64,000 bases of DNA from JABMMZ01 sp040386935 (GTDB lineage Bacteria; Bacteroidota; Bacteroidia; NS11-12g; UBA955). The notes below the pieces were generated by a model. That model was not told the DNA's origin. It saw only the letters and a list, made by a program, of their open reading frames with translations, and made no database searches. Both the position numbers and the translations under genes were made by a program. The stretch is from positions 1 to 64,000 of the forward strand of contig JAZKEQ010000011.1 of assembly GCA_040386935.1 (NCBI GenBank), written 5' to 3'. This document shows, one piece after another, positions 8,049-15,446 of this stretch (its first letter is position 1; each line of letters opens with the position of its first letter).

Positions 8049-8528
8049 CTAACCCCTAATTCCTACTGCCTTCAAGTATTCTTCCAATCTATTCAATGTT
8101 TGCTTACCGCCTTCGATGGCATTTACCTGTCTGTTGAGTTCATCTATAATGGCTTTAGACTTGAACACCGACCTCATGGTCAGTAATGTTTTTCCTTCAA
8201 GCTCTTCGAATGAAATGGTAACAGTAAAGTTATACTCTTCGCTTCTTTCACCGGTATGTTTATACGACAATAGGGAAGGCGCTTGTACTTCTACATACTC
8301 AATTTTATTGTCCCAATCGCGGCCCATGCCGTGCATAATGAAATCCCATAGTTGCCCGGGTGCTACGGTCATCGATTGTGTGGTGAGCGAAAAGCCATTT
8401 GGGCCCCACCATTCTTTCAAATGCTCGGGGTTGGTCCATACTTGCCACACCAGTTCTCTTGGAGCGTCAAGGAGGCGTGTATGGGTAATAATATTGTCCT
8501 CGTGTTTGAAGGTATTGTATTGTTCCAT
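8049..8528 (-). CDS. SRPBCC (AHSA1-like) domain protein
   Basis: A 159-residue single-domain protein. THTRLLDAPRELVWQVWTNPEHLKEWWGPNGF is the classic start of AHSA1/START-like SRPBCC proteins (split here: THTRLLDAPRELVW, then TNPEHLKEWWGPNGF), and TISFEELEGKTLLTM followed by a C-terminal helix fits the helix-grip fold. These proteins bind small hydrophobic ligands. It lies 4 bases after the ArsR-type regulator gene and is surely co-transcribed; this ArsR/SRPBCC pairing is common and suggests ligand-controlled expression. The ligand is unknown. Confidence 0.85.
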   Translation of the reverse strand: MEQYNTFKHEDNIITHTRLLDAPRELVWQVWTNPEHLKEWWGPNGFSLTTQSMTVAPGQLWDFIMHGMGRDWDNKIEYVEVQAPSLLSYKHTGERSEEYNFTVTISFEELEGKTLLTMRSVFKSKAIIDELNRQVNAIEGGKQTLNRLEEYLKAVGIRG

Positions 8529-8532
8529 CGTT

Positions 8533-8856
8533 CTATTTCTTCTTCTGAATTTTAGCCAGATATGTTTCCAATATGTCGAGTTTGTTGTCCCAAAATTTGC
8601 GGTATTGGTCGACCCAGTCTGATACTTCTTTCATTTTTTTTGGATTAAAGTGATAGTAAATTTCGCGTCCTTTTAGCTCTTGTTTGACTAATTGACATTC
8701 AGTCAAAATCTGAATATGCTTTGAAATTGTTTGTCTTGTTGAATCAAAGTTTTCGGCTATTGCCCCCGGTGTCATGGCTTGCAGCGCCAGCAAACCCAGT
8801 ATTGCCCTACGGGTAGGGTCGGCAATGGCCTGAAATATATCTCTACGTACTTCCAT
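8533..8856 (-). CDS. ArsR-family winged-helix transcriptional regulator
   Basis: A 107-residue protein with the ArsR/SmtB winged helix throughout: FQAIADPTRRAILGLLALQ, then AMTPGAIAENFDSTRQTISK (recognition helix) and ELKGREIYYHFNPKKM (wing). No metal-binding CxC motif is present, so it belongs to the non-metal group usually found next to SRPBCC genes. It is the first gene of a two-gene operon. A promoter overlapped by two inverted-repeat sites lies just upstream, which points to autoregulation. Confidence 0.88.
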   Translation of the reverse strand: MEVRRDIFQAIADPTRRAILGLLALQAMTPGAIAENFDSTRQTISKHIQILTECQLVKQELKGREIYYHFNPKKMKEVSDWVDQYRKFWDNKLDILETYLAKIQKKK

Positions 8857-8861
8857 AATGT

Positions 8862-8902
8862 GCAGTTATTCGGCTGCAAATATAATGCAGTTATTTGACT
8901 GC
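8862..8902. promoter_or_regulatory. Predicted ArsR operator: two inverted-repeat sites
   Basis: GCAGTTATTCGGCTGC (8862-8877) and GCAGTTATTTGACTGC (8887-8902) are two copies of the palindrome GCAGT-N6-RCTGC, 25 bases apart. One sits in the promoter spacer and the other just downstream of the -7 box, so a bound dimer at either would block transcription of the ArsR-SRPBCC operon. Position and symmetry are seen directly; the regulator assignment is an inference. Confidence 0.65.
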
Positions 8903-8907
8903 GCAAA
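8877..8907 (-). promoter_or_regulatory. Bacteroidota-type promoter for the ArsR operon
   Basis: On the minus strand TTTG (8907-8904), exactly 19 bases, then TATATTTG (8884-8877) match the Bacteroidota sigma consensus TTTG/TAnnTTTG in both boxes. The start codon lies 20 bases after the -7 box, giving a leader of roughly 17 bases. Confidence 0.75.
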
Positions 8908-8980
8908 TTTATTTTAGAAAATTATTTAATTAGCTAGTTGCGATTACTAACAAAGTGATCAGAGTAAACAATTACCTATT

Positions 8981-9517
8981 TCATTGATTGAGTTTCTCCA
9001 GCACCTTATTCACTCGCTTTTTAAAATCAGGGCTATACTTATCCATTTGATCGATTAAACAAAGTTTCAATTCATTTTTTAATTCAGGATATTTATCTGT
9101 GAGTTTTTCAAGCACCCAAAGCGACCGCGATTTAGTGGTGACATTCGTAGTGGGCGATATCAGCCATTGAAACAATAGGTCGATAGCTACGGCTTCGTTT
9201 TCTGTTGGCACACCGGCAATGCGCCAAAATGAGGCAAATGATGTTTTGTAAGCCGGGTTGATTTGTTTGCTGAATTCCAATAAATAGGGGAGTTCGCTCA
9301 ATAGTTTTTTAGGATATAATAAACCAAGTTCACTCAGCATCCATTGAAATCGCGTTGCAATTTTATGCTCGCACAGCAGCAATTGAGCGAGGTCTTTAAT
9401 CTGAATATTGTTTTCAATGATGTTTGCTAGCCATATTTTTCTTTGTTCAAAAGTGCTGGTTGGGAGGGCAGTCTGTAACTCCTGATAGAATGCGGTATGT
9501 GAAAATTTAGGAGACAT
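8981..9517 (-). CDS. Alpha-helical repeat protein of unknown function
   Basis: A 178-residue protein without signal peptide or membrane segment, predicted almost entirely helical. Blocks such as ATRFQWMLSELGLLYPKKLL, AVAIDLLFQWLI and SRSLWVLEKLTDKYPELKNE look like paired helices of HEAT/adaptin-like repeats, as in DNA-alkylation-repair-like proteins, but I do not see the catalytic residues of an AlkD-type glycosylase. It lies 38 bases downstream of the next gene on the same strand, so they may share a transcript. Confidence 0.6.
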   Translation of the reverse strand: MSPKFSHTAFYQELQTALPTSTFEQRKIWLANIIENNIQIKDLAQLLLCEHKIATRFQWMLSELGLLYPKKLLSELPYLLEFSKQINPAYKTSFASFWRIAGVPTENEAVAIDLLFQWLISPTTNVTTKSRSLWVLEKLTDKYPELKNELKLCLIDQMDKYSPDFKKRVNKVLEKLNQ

Positions 9518-9555
9518 ATTGACAAATTAAAGTAACTGCATTGATGTAACTAGTT

Positions 9556-10596
9556 CTATTCTTTCCACATAGATTGATATTGTTCCATTCTATTCATCTC
9601 TTCGCTCATAAATGAAGGGTTATTATTTTGAATTCTTAATTGATTGATGGCATCAATATTTGCTAAAACACCGGTTTTATACCATGGAAATTCATCAGCA
9701 AGCGAATTGAGTTTGGCCAAAGCTCTCAAGCTGTCACCATTTTGAGATAGAAAAACGGAATGTTCAAATCTATATACAGGGCACCAATAATATTCTTCTG
9801 CTAATTTTCCCCAGGTTGCATCATCAACATTTCCTGCTCTAAGAAAATTGATTGCAAAAATAGATGAATCAATAAAATCAGTAGAAAAGATAAAATAATT
9901 CAACAATGGAATCTTTTTTCCTTCAGGCTCATTTTTGATTTTATTTGCAATTACTTCATTCATTAATTTGTGGGATATTGCTTTATCTTCGTCAGAATGT
10001 GACAGGTATAACACAGTTGCGTACTCTACTGTAACAATATCTAAATCAGGACGTAATTCGTAGGCCCCTTTTGAGTAGTGAAGGGCTTGGGGAATTGAAT
10101 CTAAAGCGCGATAAAGTTTTGATAATGCAACAATCAATCGTATGTCTTGAAAATCATCCTGATTGATGCTGGTTCTTTGGAATTCTACAGCTTTAAGGGC
10201 CATTCTGTCTTTAACATAGCGTTCAATAATTTGCCATTTTTGCAGATTATTGAATTGCGATTTATCCCAATGCTCAAATAAAATTGTTCTTCTATCCCAA
10301 ACTGACCTTATTTTTTTCCATTCGCTATATGTGTAATCAAATGCTTCGTGCTCCATGTATGTATTGCCTTTAGCATCTGTTAAGTTAAGCTTGGGTTTTA
10401 TTTCCGGGGAAGAATAATATCTACTTGCAGTCTCATATAATTCTGATTTAAAAAGCTCAGGTGTGTTAGTACTAATTTCAGCTTCACCTGATAGTTCACC
10501 AAGCATTTTTAAAAATAAATCCTTCTCTTCTTTTGAAGAAATTCCTTTTTGTTCTTCATTTTCGGATTTTCCGAATAGTCGTTTAAATAAGCCCAT
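9556..10596 (-). CDS. Cytoplasmic TPR-like protein of unknown function
   Basis: A 346-residue protein that starts MGLFKRLFGKSENEEQKG, a basic start followed by a charged linker, with no signal peptide. The centre has helical pairs in TPR-like spacing (IVALSKLYRALDSIPQALHY, then SKGAYELRPDLDIVTVEYA) typical of a tetratricopeptide scaffold. No enzymatic motif was found. It is the upstream partner of the small helical protein that follows on the same strand. Confidence 0.6.
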   Translation of the reverse strand: MGLFKRLFGKSENEEQKGISSKEEKDLFLKMLGELSGEAEISTNTPELFKSELYETASRYYSSPEIKPKLNLTDAKGNTYMEHEAFDYTYSEWKKIRSVWDRRTILFEHWDKSQFNNLQKWQIIERYVKDRMALKAVEFQRTSINQDDFQDIRLIVALSKLYRALDSIPQALHYSKGAYELRPDLDIVTVEYATVLYLSHSDEDKAISHKLMNEVIANKIKNEPEGKKIPLLNYFIFSTDFIDSSIFAINFLRAGNVDDATWGKLAEEYYWCPVYRFEHSVFLSQNGDSLRALAKLNSLADEFPWYKTGVLANIDAINQLRIQNNNPSFMSEEMNRMEQYQSMWKE

Positions 10597-10721
10597 ATAT
10601 TTTAATGCAATATAATAATAATGATTAAATCTACATTGAGTCTGTTAAAAATTAAGAACACTATTCAATAATTAGAATATGAGGCATACCACTTTTTTCT
10701 ACTTATTATTGTCTTATGTTT

Positions 10722-12677
10722 ATGAAAATACCTGTACTATTACTTTTTCTATTCATTGCATTTGCCGGTACAGCTCAAACTACTGCAGATGCAGGCGCTG
10801 ACCAGTCTATATGTATTAGCGATACCTTAAAAGTAATAGGGAAGGGACTAAATGCGGGAGATACCGGCACTTACCAATGGCGCGAAATTGTAACGAATAA
10901 AATAGTAGCGACTAGCGCATACCTTGTGTTTAAACCAACGGATACGACAACAAAATTATTTGAATTGGAAGTTGTGAAAGTAATCAATGGGATTGATTAT
11001 TCAGATCTGGATACCTTTGTTCTGACAACTTTTCGATTACCTTCATTTAGTTTTATAAATCTACCCGGCAGATGTATTAATGATGGTTGTATCAATCTTA
11101 CGCTACTCAATTTTGCAAGGGCTTATGATGCTAAAACAAATTCGTTTGGAGATGTTCATTATTGGCAAAGGCGTTCGCCAAGTTGGATCAGTGGCAATCC
11201 TAACCAAATTTGGTGTCCAAATATCAATAAGAATCAAGTGCCTAAAAACGGTATGTGGGATACTATTTGTTTTGAATATACTGATGGCAATAGTTGTTAT
11301 AATTCAGAATGTAGGCCAATCAAATTATATCCAAATCCTGATGTTAAGGTAAATGATGGGGTCTTTTGTCAACAAAACGGAATGGTGAGTTTAGATGATT
11401 TAGCTGTTGTGCCTTTTAATAAAGTCGGTGGTATTCAAAGTTGGCGGGTAATTGGGGTGCCAAACGGCTCAGGAGCAGATCCTGATGCTATAATCATAGC
11501 AATGGGTGGAACAACTCCTACAACATACTATTTAGATATTGGTTCGCCAAGCGATAAACATTTAACGGGCAATTATTATGTGGAGTATTGTTTTAAAAAT
11601 CCCAGCTCAGGTTGTATGACTTGTGATACAGGGAAAATAAAAGTAGTCAGTTTACCCGAATTTGAATTTGATACCATTCGAACAGTTTGCGCCAATTGGT
11701 TAACTCCGCTGGATAGTTTTATACATCTTAAAGGGCACAATGAGTCATTTACTGGCGCTCAATGGCAGTGTGTAGAATACGAGGGCTCGAGAAATATAAA
11801 TGATACTGTAGTCAACGCTAGCATTCCTAATAGTATTTTAAATAGCAAAAATATAAAGGCAAAAAACAGCGGACAGTATTTGTTGAAAATTGAAGATATT
11901 ACTTCCGGTTGCTATGTAAGTGATAGTACTGTTTTTACAGTTCTTGAATCGCCTGTTGTTAAAATTGATGTGCCCGATACAATTTGCAGTAATCAGCAAT
12001 TGGTGGATTTAAAAAGCAACCATGGCAATGATACAAATGGTGTATGGTCGGGTGACTATGTTAGTGCCGCACGTTTTTATGCCGGTGATGCATTTAAATT
12101 AGGCGTAGGGCCATTTAAAGTAATGTATACTTATACGCTACCCTCAACCTTGTGTAAAGGCCTAGATTCTGTTGCTATACACATTGACAGTACACCTACC
12201 ATTGATTTTCAATGGGACAAAAAGGCAGGCAGCGATACGATTTATGATTTTTCATTAACTGTACCTTTTTACGATTCTTCAAAATATGAAGCACATTGGA
12301 ATTTTGGGAATGGAAAAAGCTCGGCTTACAAACAGCCGGAAAATGTAGGGTTTACTCTCAATGATAGTTTTACAATTACTTGTATTGTTACAAACAGACA
12401 AGGTTGTGCTGATACCCTTACAAAATTGCTTAGAGTAAAATCCAATAGCGGTTTGAAGAGCAACTTGATTCAATCTATCATTTTATTTCCAAATCCGGGT
12501 AGTGGTTTGGTTACAATTCAAACGGGTGAAGAGTTTCAATTACAAATTACAGATGTATCAGGAAAAACTATAATGGAAACAGGAACAGTGCAAACAGTGA
12601 GTTTGCCAAAAGGGATTTATTTTTTCAGGTTTGTAATAGATGGAGCAACAATAGTTAAACGGGTAATAGTGTTGTAA
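10722..12677 (+). CDS. Secreted protein with PKD-like domain and type IX sorting tail
   Basis: About 651 residues. An ATG two codons upstream (10716) is possible; 10722 gives the cleaner signal peptide MKIPVLLLFLFIAFAGTAQ. The mature protein has Ig/PKD-like segments, with YEAHWNFGNGKSSAY near residue 520 as the PKD core, and many paired cysteines. The last 75 residues (ILFPNPGSGLVTIQ, LQITDVSGKTIMETG, LPKGIYFFRFVIDG, TIVKRVIVL) form a type A C-terminal sorting domain, so the protein is expected to cross the outer membrane through the type IX secretion system and be anchored or released at the surface. The machinery genes porX and the plug protein are in this window. Likely an adhesin-like surface protein; the ligand is unknown. 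Confidence 0.85.
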   Translation: MKIPVLLLFLFIAFAGTAQTTADAGADQSICISDTLKVIGKGLNAGDTGTYQWREIVTNKIVATSAYLVFKPTDTTTKLFELEVVKVINGIDYSDLDTFVLTTFRLPSFSFINLPGRCINDGCINLTLLNFARAYDAKTNSFGDVHYWQRRSPSWISGNPNQIWCPNINKNQVPKNGMWDTICFEYTDGNSCYNSECRPIKLYPNPDVKVNDGVFCQQNGMVSLDDLAVVPFNKVGGIQSWRVIGVPNGSGADPDAIIIAMGGTTPTTYYLDIGSPSDKHLTGNYYVEYCFKNPSSGCMTCDTGKIKVVSLPEFEFDTIRTVCANWLTPLDSFIHLKGHNESFTGAQWQCVEYEGSRNINDTVVNASIPNSILNSKNIKAKNSGQYLLKIEDITSGCYVSDSTVFTVLESPVVKIDVPDTICSNQQLVDLKSNHGNDTNGVWSGDYVSAARFYAGDAFKLGVGPFKVMYTYTLPSTLCKGLDSVAIHIDSTPTIDFQWDKKAGSDTIYDFSLTVPFYDSSKYEAHWNFGNGKSSAYKQPENVGFTLNDSFTITCIVTNRQGCADTLTKLLRVKSNSGLKSNLIQSIILFPNPGSGLVTIQTGEEFQLQITDVSGKTIMETGTVQTVSLPKGIYFFRFVIDGATIVKRVIVL

Positions 12678-12760
12678 ATACTTATACTGTCTTGTGCATT
12701 TACTTCAATAAAGCTCAGGAATAGCAATGCAAAAACAGTAATATATTTTAAAACTTTCAT
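12617..12760 (-). pseudogene. Fossil of a secreted-protein gene: orphan signal peptide
   Basis: A 48-codon frame starting MKVLKYITVFALLFLSFIEV and continuing NAQ-DSISIYN, a complete signal peptide with an AQ cleavage site, that stops after about 25 further residues. Its 3' part runs antisense into the end of the sorting-domain gene. Nothing of a mature domain remains. The simplest reading is a secreted-protein gene whose body was deleted when the neighbouring gene was joined; a functional small exported peptide is the alternative. Confidence 0.4.
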
Positions 12761-12790
12761 TAGAAAACAGATCTAATAGACTATTGGGTA

Positions 12791-13255
12791 TTATTGGTAA
12801 TTAATCCTGTTATAGTTGTCAAAAAACTTTCTTGGTCCACCGCTAAAAGTCCACATTGTTGTTGGTTGGGGATTGTCAGATAGCCAGTTGTCGGGTTGTT
12901 CCATGTCGAATTCCCAATCATACTTGTGGTTGCCTACAAGTTCTGTTTCGAGGTGTATGGTTGCTGTCGACCAATAGAGTTGCTTTAAAATGGCCTCAAA
13001 TTTTTCAAGCCATTCATCCCATTCGTGTTCTACCGATTTATAGGATGCACCAAATACAATGACCTGGTCGCGGTAGATTTGATCTTTATCGGGATCAGGC
13101 ACCATGAACATGCGCTTTGTGATCCAGGGAAACTGCTCGTCATTGTCGGGCAATGAATTAATAATAGCATGATTTAAACGATGCAATTTATTGTAATCAT
13201 CTGTCCGCCATGCTTCACCTATTATAGTGCCATAAATGGTAGATACGTGCCCCAT
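12791..13255 (-). CDS. Small cytoplasmic protein of unknown function
   Basis: A 154-residue protein starting MGHVSTIYGTIIGEAWRTDD, rich in Trp, Asp and Glu, with no signal peptide or membrane segment. Phrases such as VEHEWDEWLEKFEAILKQLYW and a C-terminal WTFSGGPRKFF look like an alpha/beta fold; size, acidity and Trp content resemble some contact-toxin immunity proteins, but no toxin gene is adjacent, so that is only a possibility. The gene stands alone, with the orphan signal-peptide fossil 30 bases downstream of its stop. Confidence 0.6.
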   Translation of the reverse strand: MGHVSTIYGTIIGEAWRTDDYNKLHRLNHAIINSLPDNDEQFPWITKRMFMVPDPDKDQIYRDQVIVFGASYKSVEHEWDEWLEKFEAILKQLYWSTATIHLETELVGNHKYDWEFDMEQPDNWLSDNPQPTTMWTFSGGPRKFFDNYNRINYQ

Positions 13256-13326
13256 TTTCGTTGATGTATTTTGTAGTTATTATACTTTTTTCTTACTAGA
13301 AACCAAAGTCAGACAAAGTTGTAACA

Positions 13327-14040
13327 TCAGTTCAAATTTAAACCAAATGCTAAACCATACCATGGCTTTGATTCATAAATCCATATTGTTCTGTTCTTGT
13401 CCATTAAATTATCAAAACCTACAGACAGACCAACTGTAAAATTATTCACTGCAATAATGCCTGCCAGTCCTTTGGTCCACACTACGCCATCGTATTCCAT
13501 GGTGATGCTATTACCCGTAGTCGTTGGGGTCATTGCGGTATTGCCAAAACCTGTAAAAATGCCAAGCGAGAATCCATAATGGGTAATGGTTCTGTTGGTT
13601 GATTTTAGAGGGTTGGGGATATAGTTAATTTTGAACTTATCCGTTCTGTAGCCAAGGTATAAGGCGCCATTCAGATTGGCATTGAGTTGATTAGGGACTT
13701 GTTTTTGACCTGGTCTGAATTTAAGCGGCATGGTCAGAAAATCCATGTCAAAACTGTTTTTTGAAAGGGATGAATGCGGATACAGCTGATTATTCAGTTG
13801 TTTTTGAAATACAATGACAGACTTGCTTGTGTCCGGCTGTATTGTATTATTGACCCTTTGAGCAGGATGCACATACAGTGTATCGTCTTTAATATCCACA
13901 TATACGGATTGTCTCCTGTTGTCAGTCTTTAAATGGTAATAGCCGTTTGTAAATTCAGTTTTAGGCGACTTGCCGATAATTCCACAGCCACTTAAGACTG
14001 CAAGTAATCCTATACATATAAAACCGGCTCGTTTTTTCAT
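13327..14040 (-). CDS. Lipoprotein with beta-strand-rich C-terminal half
   Basis: A 237-residue product with the lipoprotein signal MKKRAGFICIGLLAVLSGCG (lipobox LSGC, Cys 19). The C-terminal half has alternating hydrophobic/polar strands closed by Gly-rich turns (YGFSLGIFTGFGN, GLAGIIAVNNFTVGLSVGFDN, WYGLAFGLNLN), which suggests a small barrel or sandwich associated with the outer membrane. Such proteins are frequent and uncharacterised in Bacteroidota. It is 71 bases upstream of the preceding small protein gene on the same strand, too loose to call an operon. Confidence 0.65.
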   Translation of the reverse strand: MKKRAGFICIGLLAVLSGCGIIGKSPKTEFTNGYYHLKTDNRRQSVYVDIKDDTLYVHPAQRVNNTIQPDTSKSVIVFQKQLNNQLYPHSSLSKNSFDMDFLTMPLKFRPGQKQVPNQLNANLNGALYLGYRTDKFKINYIPNPLKSTNRTITHYGFSLGIFTGFGNTAMTPTTTGNSITMEYDGVVWTKGLAGIIAVNNFTVGLSVGFDNLMDKNRTIWIYESKPWYGLAFGLNLN

Positions 14041-14520
14041 TGTTGTATCAATTTGCCTGAGAATATTTTACAATTATAGAATAAAAAATCGGAGCTTTTG
14101 TGATTGCCGGTGTTTCTACCAAGGAATTATAAATTCACTACAGTCAGGGTTGTTGGTTATTCAATACTTTGAAACAGCTCAACAAAATTGCCTTCTGTAT
14201 CCTTTATGAGTACAAATATACCATTGAGCGATTTCATGGAACATTAAGCCCGGAAATCAATTGGCAAAGAAGGGTGAATTGGTGGCAATGTCGTTTTCAA
14301 CACATTCAAATACCATGATGCTTTTGATGAATGGTGTAAGTGCATAATCGAATGGAATGTTGTGAAAGGTCATAAGTTATTTATTGGCTTTAATGGATGC
14401 CAACTCAATCAATAATTAAAAAGCATTATTGATTTTTCTGCAAAGATAAATAAACTTTATTTCCTTTATTATGAAATTGCATTGGAACAGATAGATAAGA
14501 AAGGCACTTTCAATCGTTCT
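14041..14520. other. Gene-poor gap with a decayed gene fusion
   Basis: This 480-base gap contains no intact gene. Its centre (14157-14373) holds remnants of two unrelated genes, described separately. The remainder is AT-rich and I see no promoter, RNA gene or repeat in it. Confidence 0.55.
14157..14373 (-). pseudogene. Remnant joining an AraC-type regulator start to a glyoxalase-fold end
   Basis: On the minus strand an ATG at 14373 opens MTFHNIPFDYALTPFIKSIM then VFECVENDIATNSPFFAN, typical of the N-terminal sensing domain of Bacteroidota AraC-family regulators. A TGA follows where a Gly codon (GGA) would be expected, and the same frame resumes with FPGLMFHE. Directly after, a different frame reads MKSLNGIFVLIKDTEGNFVE then LFQSIE and stop, which is the C-terminus of a glyoxalase/VOC protein. 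Both genes are truncated and fused by a deletion; neither part can be functional. Confidence 0.6.
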
Positions 14521-15414
14521 CTACAGTAAATAAAACTTATTTGGAGGGTGGGGAAGTGGTACATCCTTTTCATCTAGCAATTGCTTAATATTGATTTCAA
14601 TAGTAGTGGCAATGGCTGTCATGGCCGTGTCAGTCGGGTTGTTTTCAAATGGGTCCTGCATGTGCTTGGCCGATTTTTCTAATAAAAAGAATGCGGATGA
14701 AATGAGGAGCAATAATGGTATTTCAAAATACCAGGGAATCTCATCTAGCGATATAGACAGTGTTACTACAAACAGATAAATAATAGCATGTAAAAAAAGG
14801 CTGTAAGTCACCGGAAATACTGTAGATTTAATTCTTTCGGCCCTGCCTTGTGAATCGCATAGTCTTACAAGTGTATTGTCTAACTGCATTTGCGAGTATA
14901 CCACCAGTTCCTTGTTTTGGGTAAGCTGTTGTATGCTTTTGGCATTCATTTGCAATATGGCCAGTGGCTTATTGCTGTGCTGTTGTAGGTTTTCTAAATC
15001 AGTAGGGGTCAAATATTTTTCTAAATGTTGTAGTGGATTTACAGCTCTAAGCGATTGGGCCAAGGAATAGCACCATGCAATTTGACGATAAGCAATTTCT
15101 TTGATGATAGCCTCGTTGCCCTTGCCTAAAAAGGTGTTCAATTGTATTACCAAACTGCGAGAATCGTTGACAATACTGCCCCATATTTTGCGGGCTTCCC
15201 ACCACCTGTCGTACGACTGGTTGAGTTTAAATGAGAGCAGCACTGATATGGCTGTACCAATAAATGCGGGAATGGTAAGTGGCATATCGGGCAACAAATC
15301 AGCATACTTGTTTTTAGTGTAATGCACCAAAAAAGCAACAACAAATACATAAACGAAGTTGTATTTTACTTTGTTGATGATGTAATATGGAGGAATTCTT
15401 TTATTTAAAAGCAT
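14521..15414 (-). CDS. Bestrophin-family anion channel
   Basis: A 297-residue membrane protein of the bacterial bestrophin-like family (UPF0187). After an N-terminal helix it has FVYVFVVAFLVHY, TIPAFIGTAISVLLSFKLNQ, then SYDRWWEARKIWGSIVNDSR, the family hallmark, and a later pair of helices (FLHAIIYLFVVTLSISL and IPLLLLISSAFFLLEKSA) followed by the conserved DPFENNPTDTAM acidic clasp. Bestrophins are pentameric anion channels; in bacteria some pass bicarbonate or chloride and some cations. It starts 32 bases after the SulP gene, suggesting joint expression. Confidence 0.88.
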   Translation of the reverse strand: MLLNKRIPPYYIINKVKYNFVYVFVVAFLVHYTKNKYADLLPDMPLTIPAFIGTAISVLLSFKLNQSYDRWWEARKIWGSIVNDSRSLVIQLNTFLGKGNEAIIKEIAYRQIAWCYSLAQSLRAVNPLQHLEKYLTPTDLENLQQHSNKPLAILQMNAKSIQQLTQNKELVVYSQMQLDNTLVRLCDSQGRAERIKSTVFPVTYSLFLHAIIYLFVVTLSISLDEIPWYFEIPLLLLISSAFFLLEKSAKHMQDPFENNPTDTAMTAIATTIEINIKQLLDEKDVPLPHPPNKFYLL

Positions 15415-15446
15415 GTCTAAATATAAGATGCAAAATAATGTAAAAT

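Noticed and set aside
8116..8622. A 168-codon plus-strand frame opposite the SRPBCC gene
   Set aside because: It is fully antisense to a well-supported gene and spans the operon junction; its composition (Cys, Ser, His-rich) is that of a shadow frame.
10716..10721. Upstream ATG as the start of the sorting-domain cargo gene
   Set aside because: It adds only Met-Phe before a better signal-peptide start at 10722; the choice does not alter the protein's character.
12791..13255. Immunity protein of a contact-dependent toxin
   Set aside because: Size and acidity fit, but no polymorphic toxin, delivery gene or second immunity gene is nearby.
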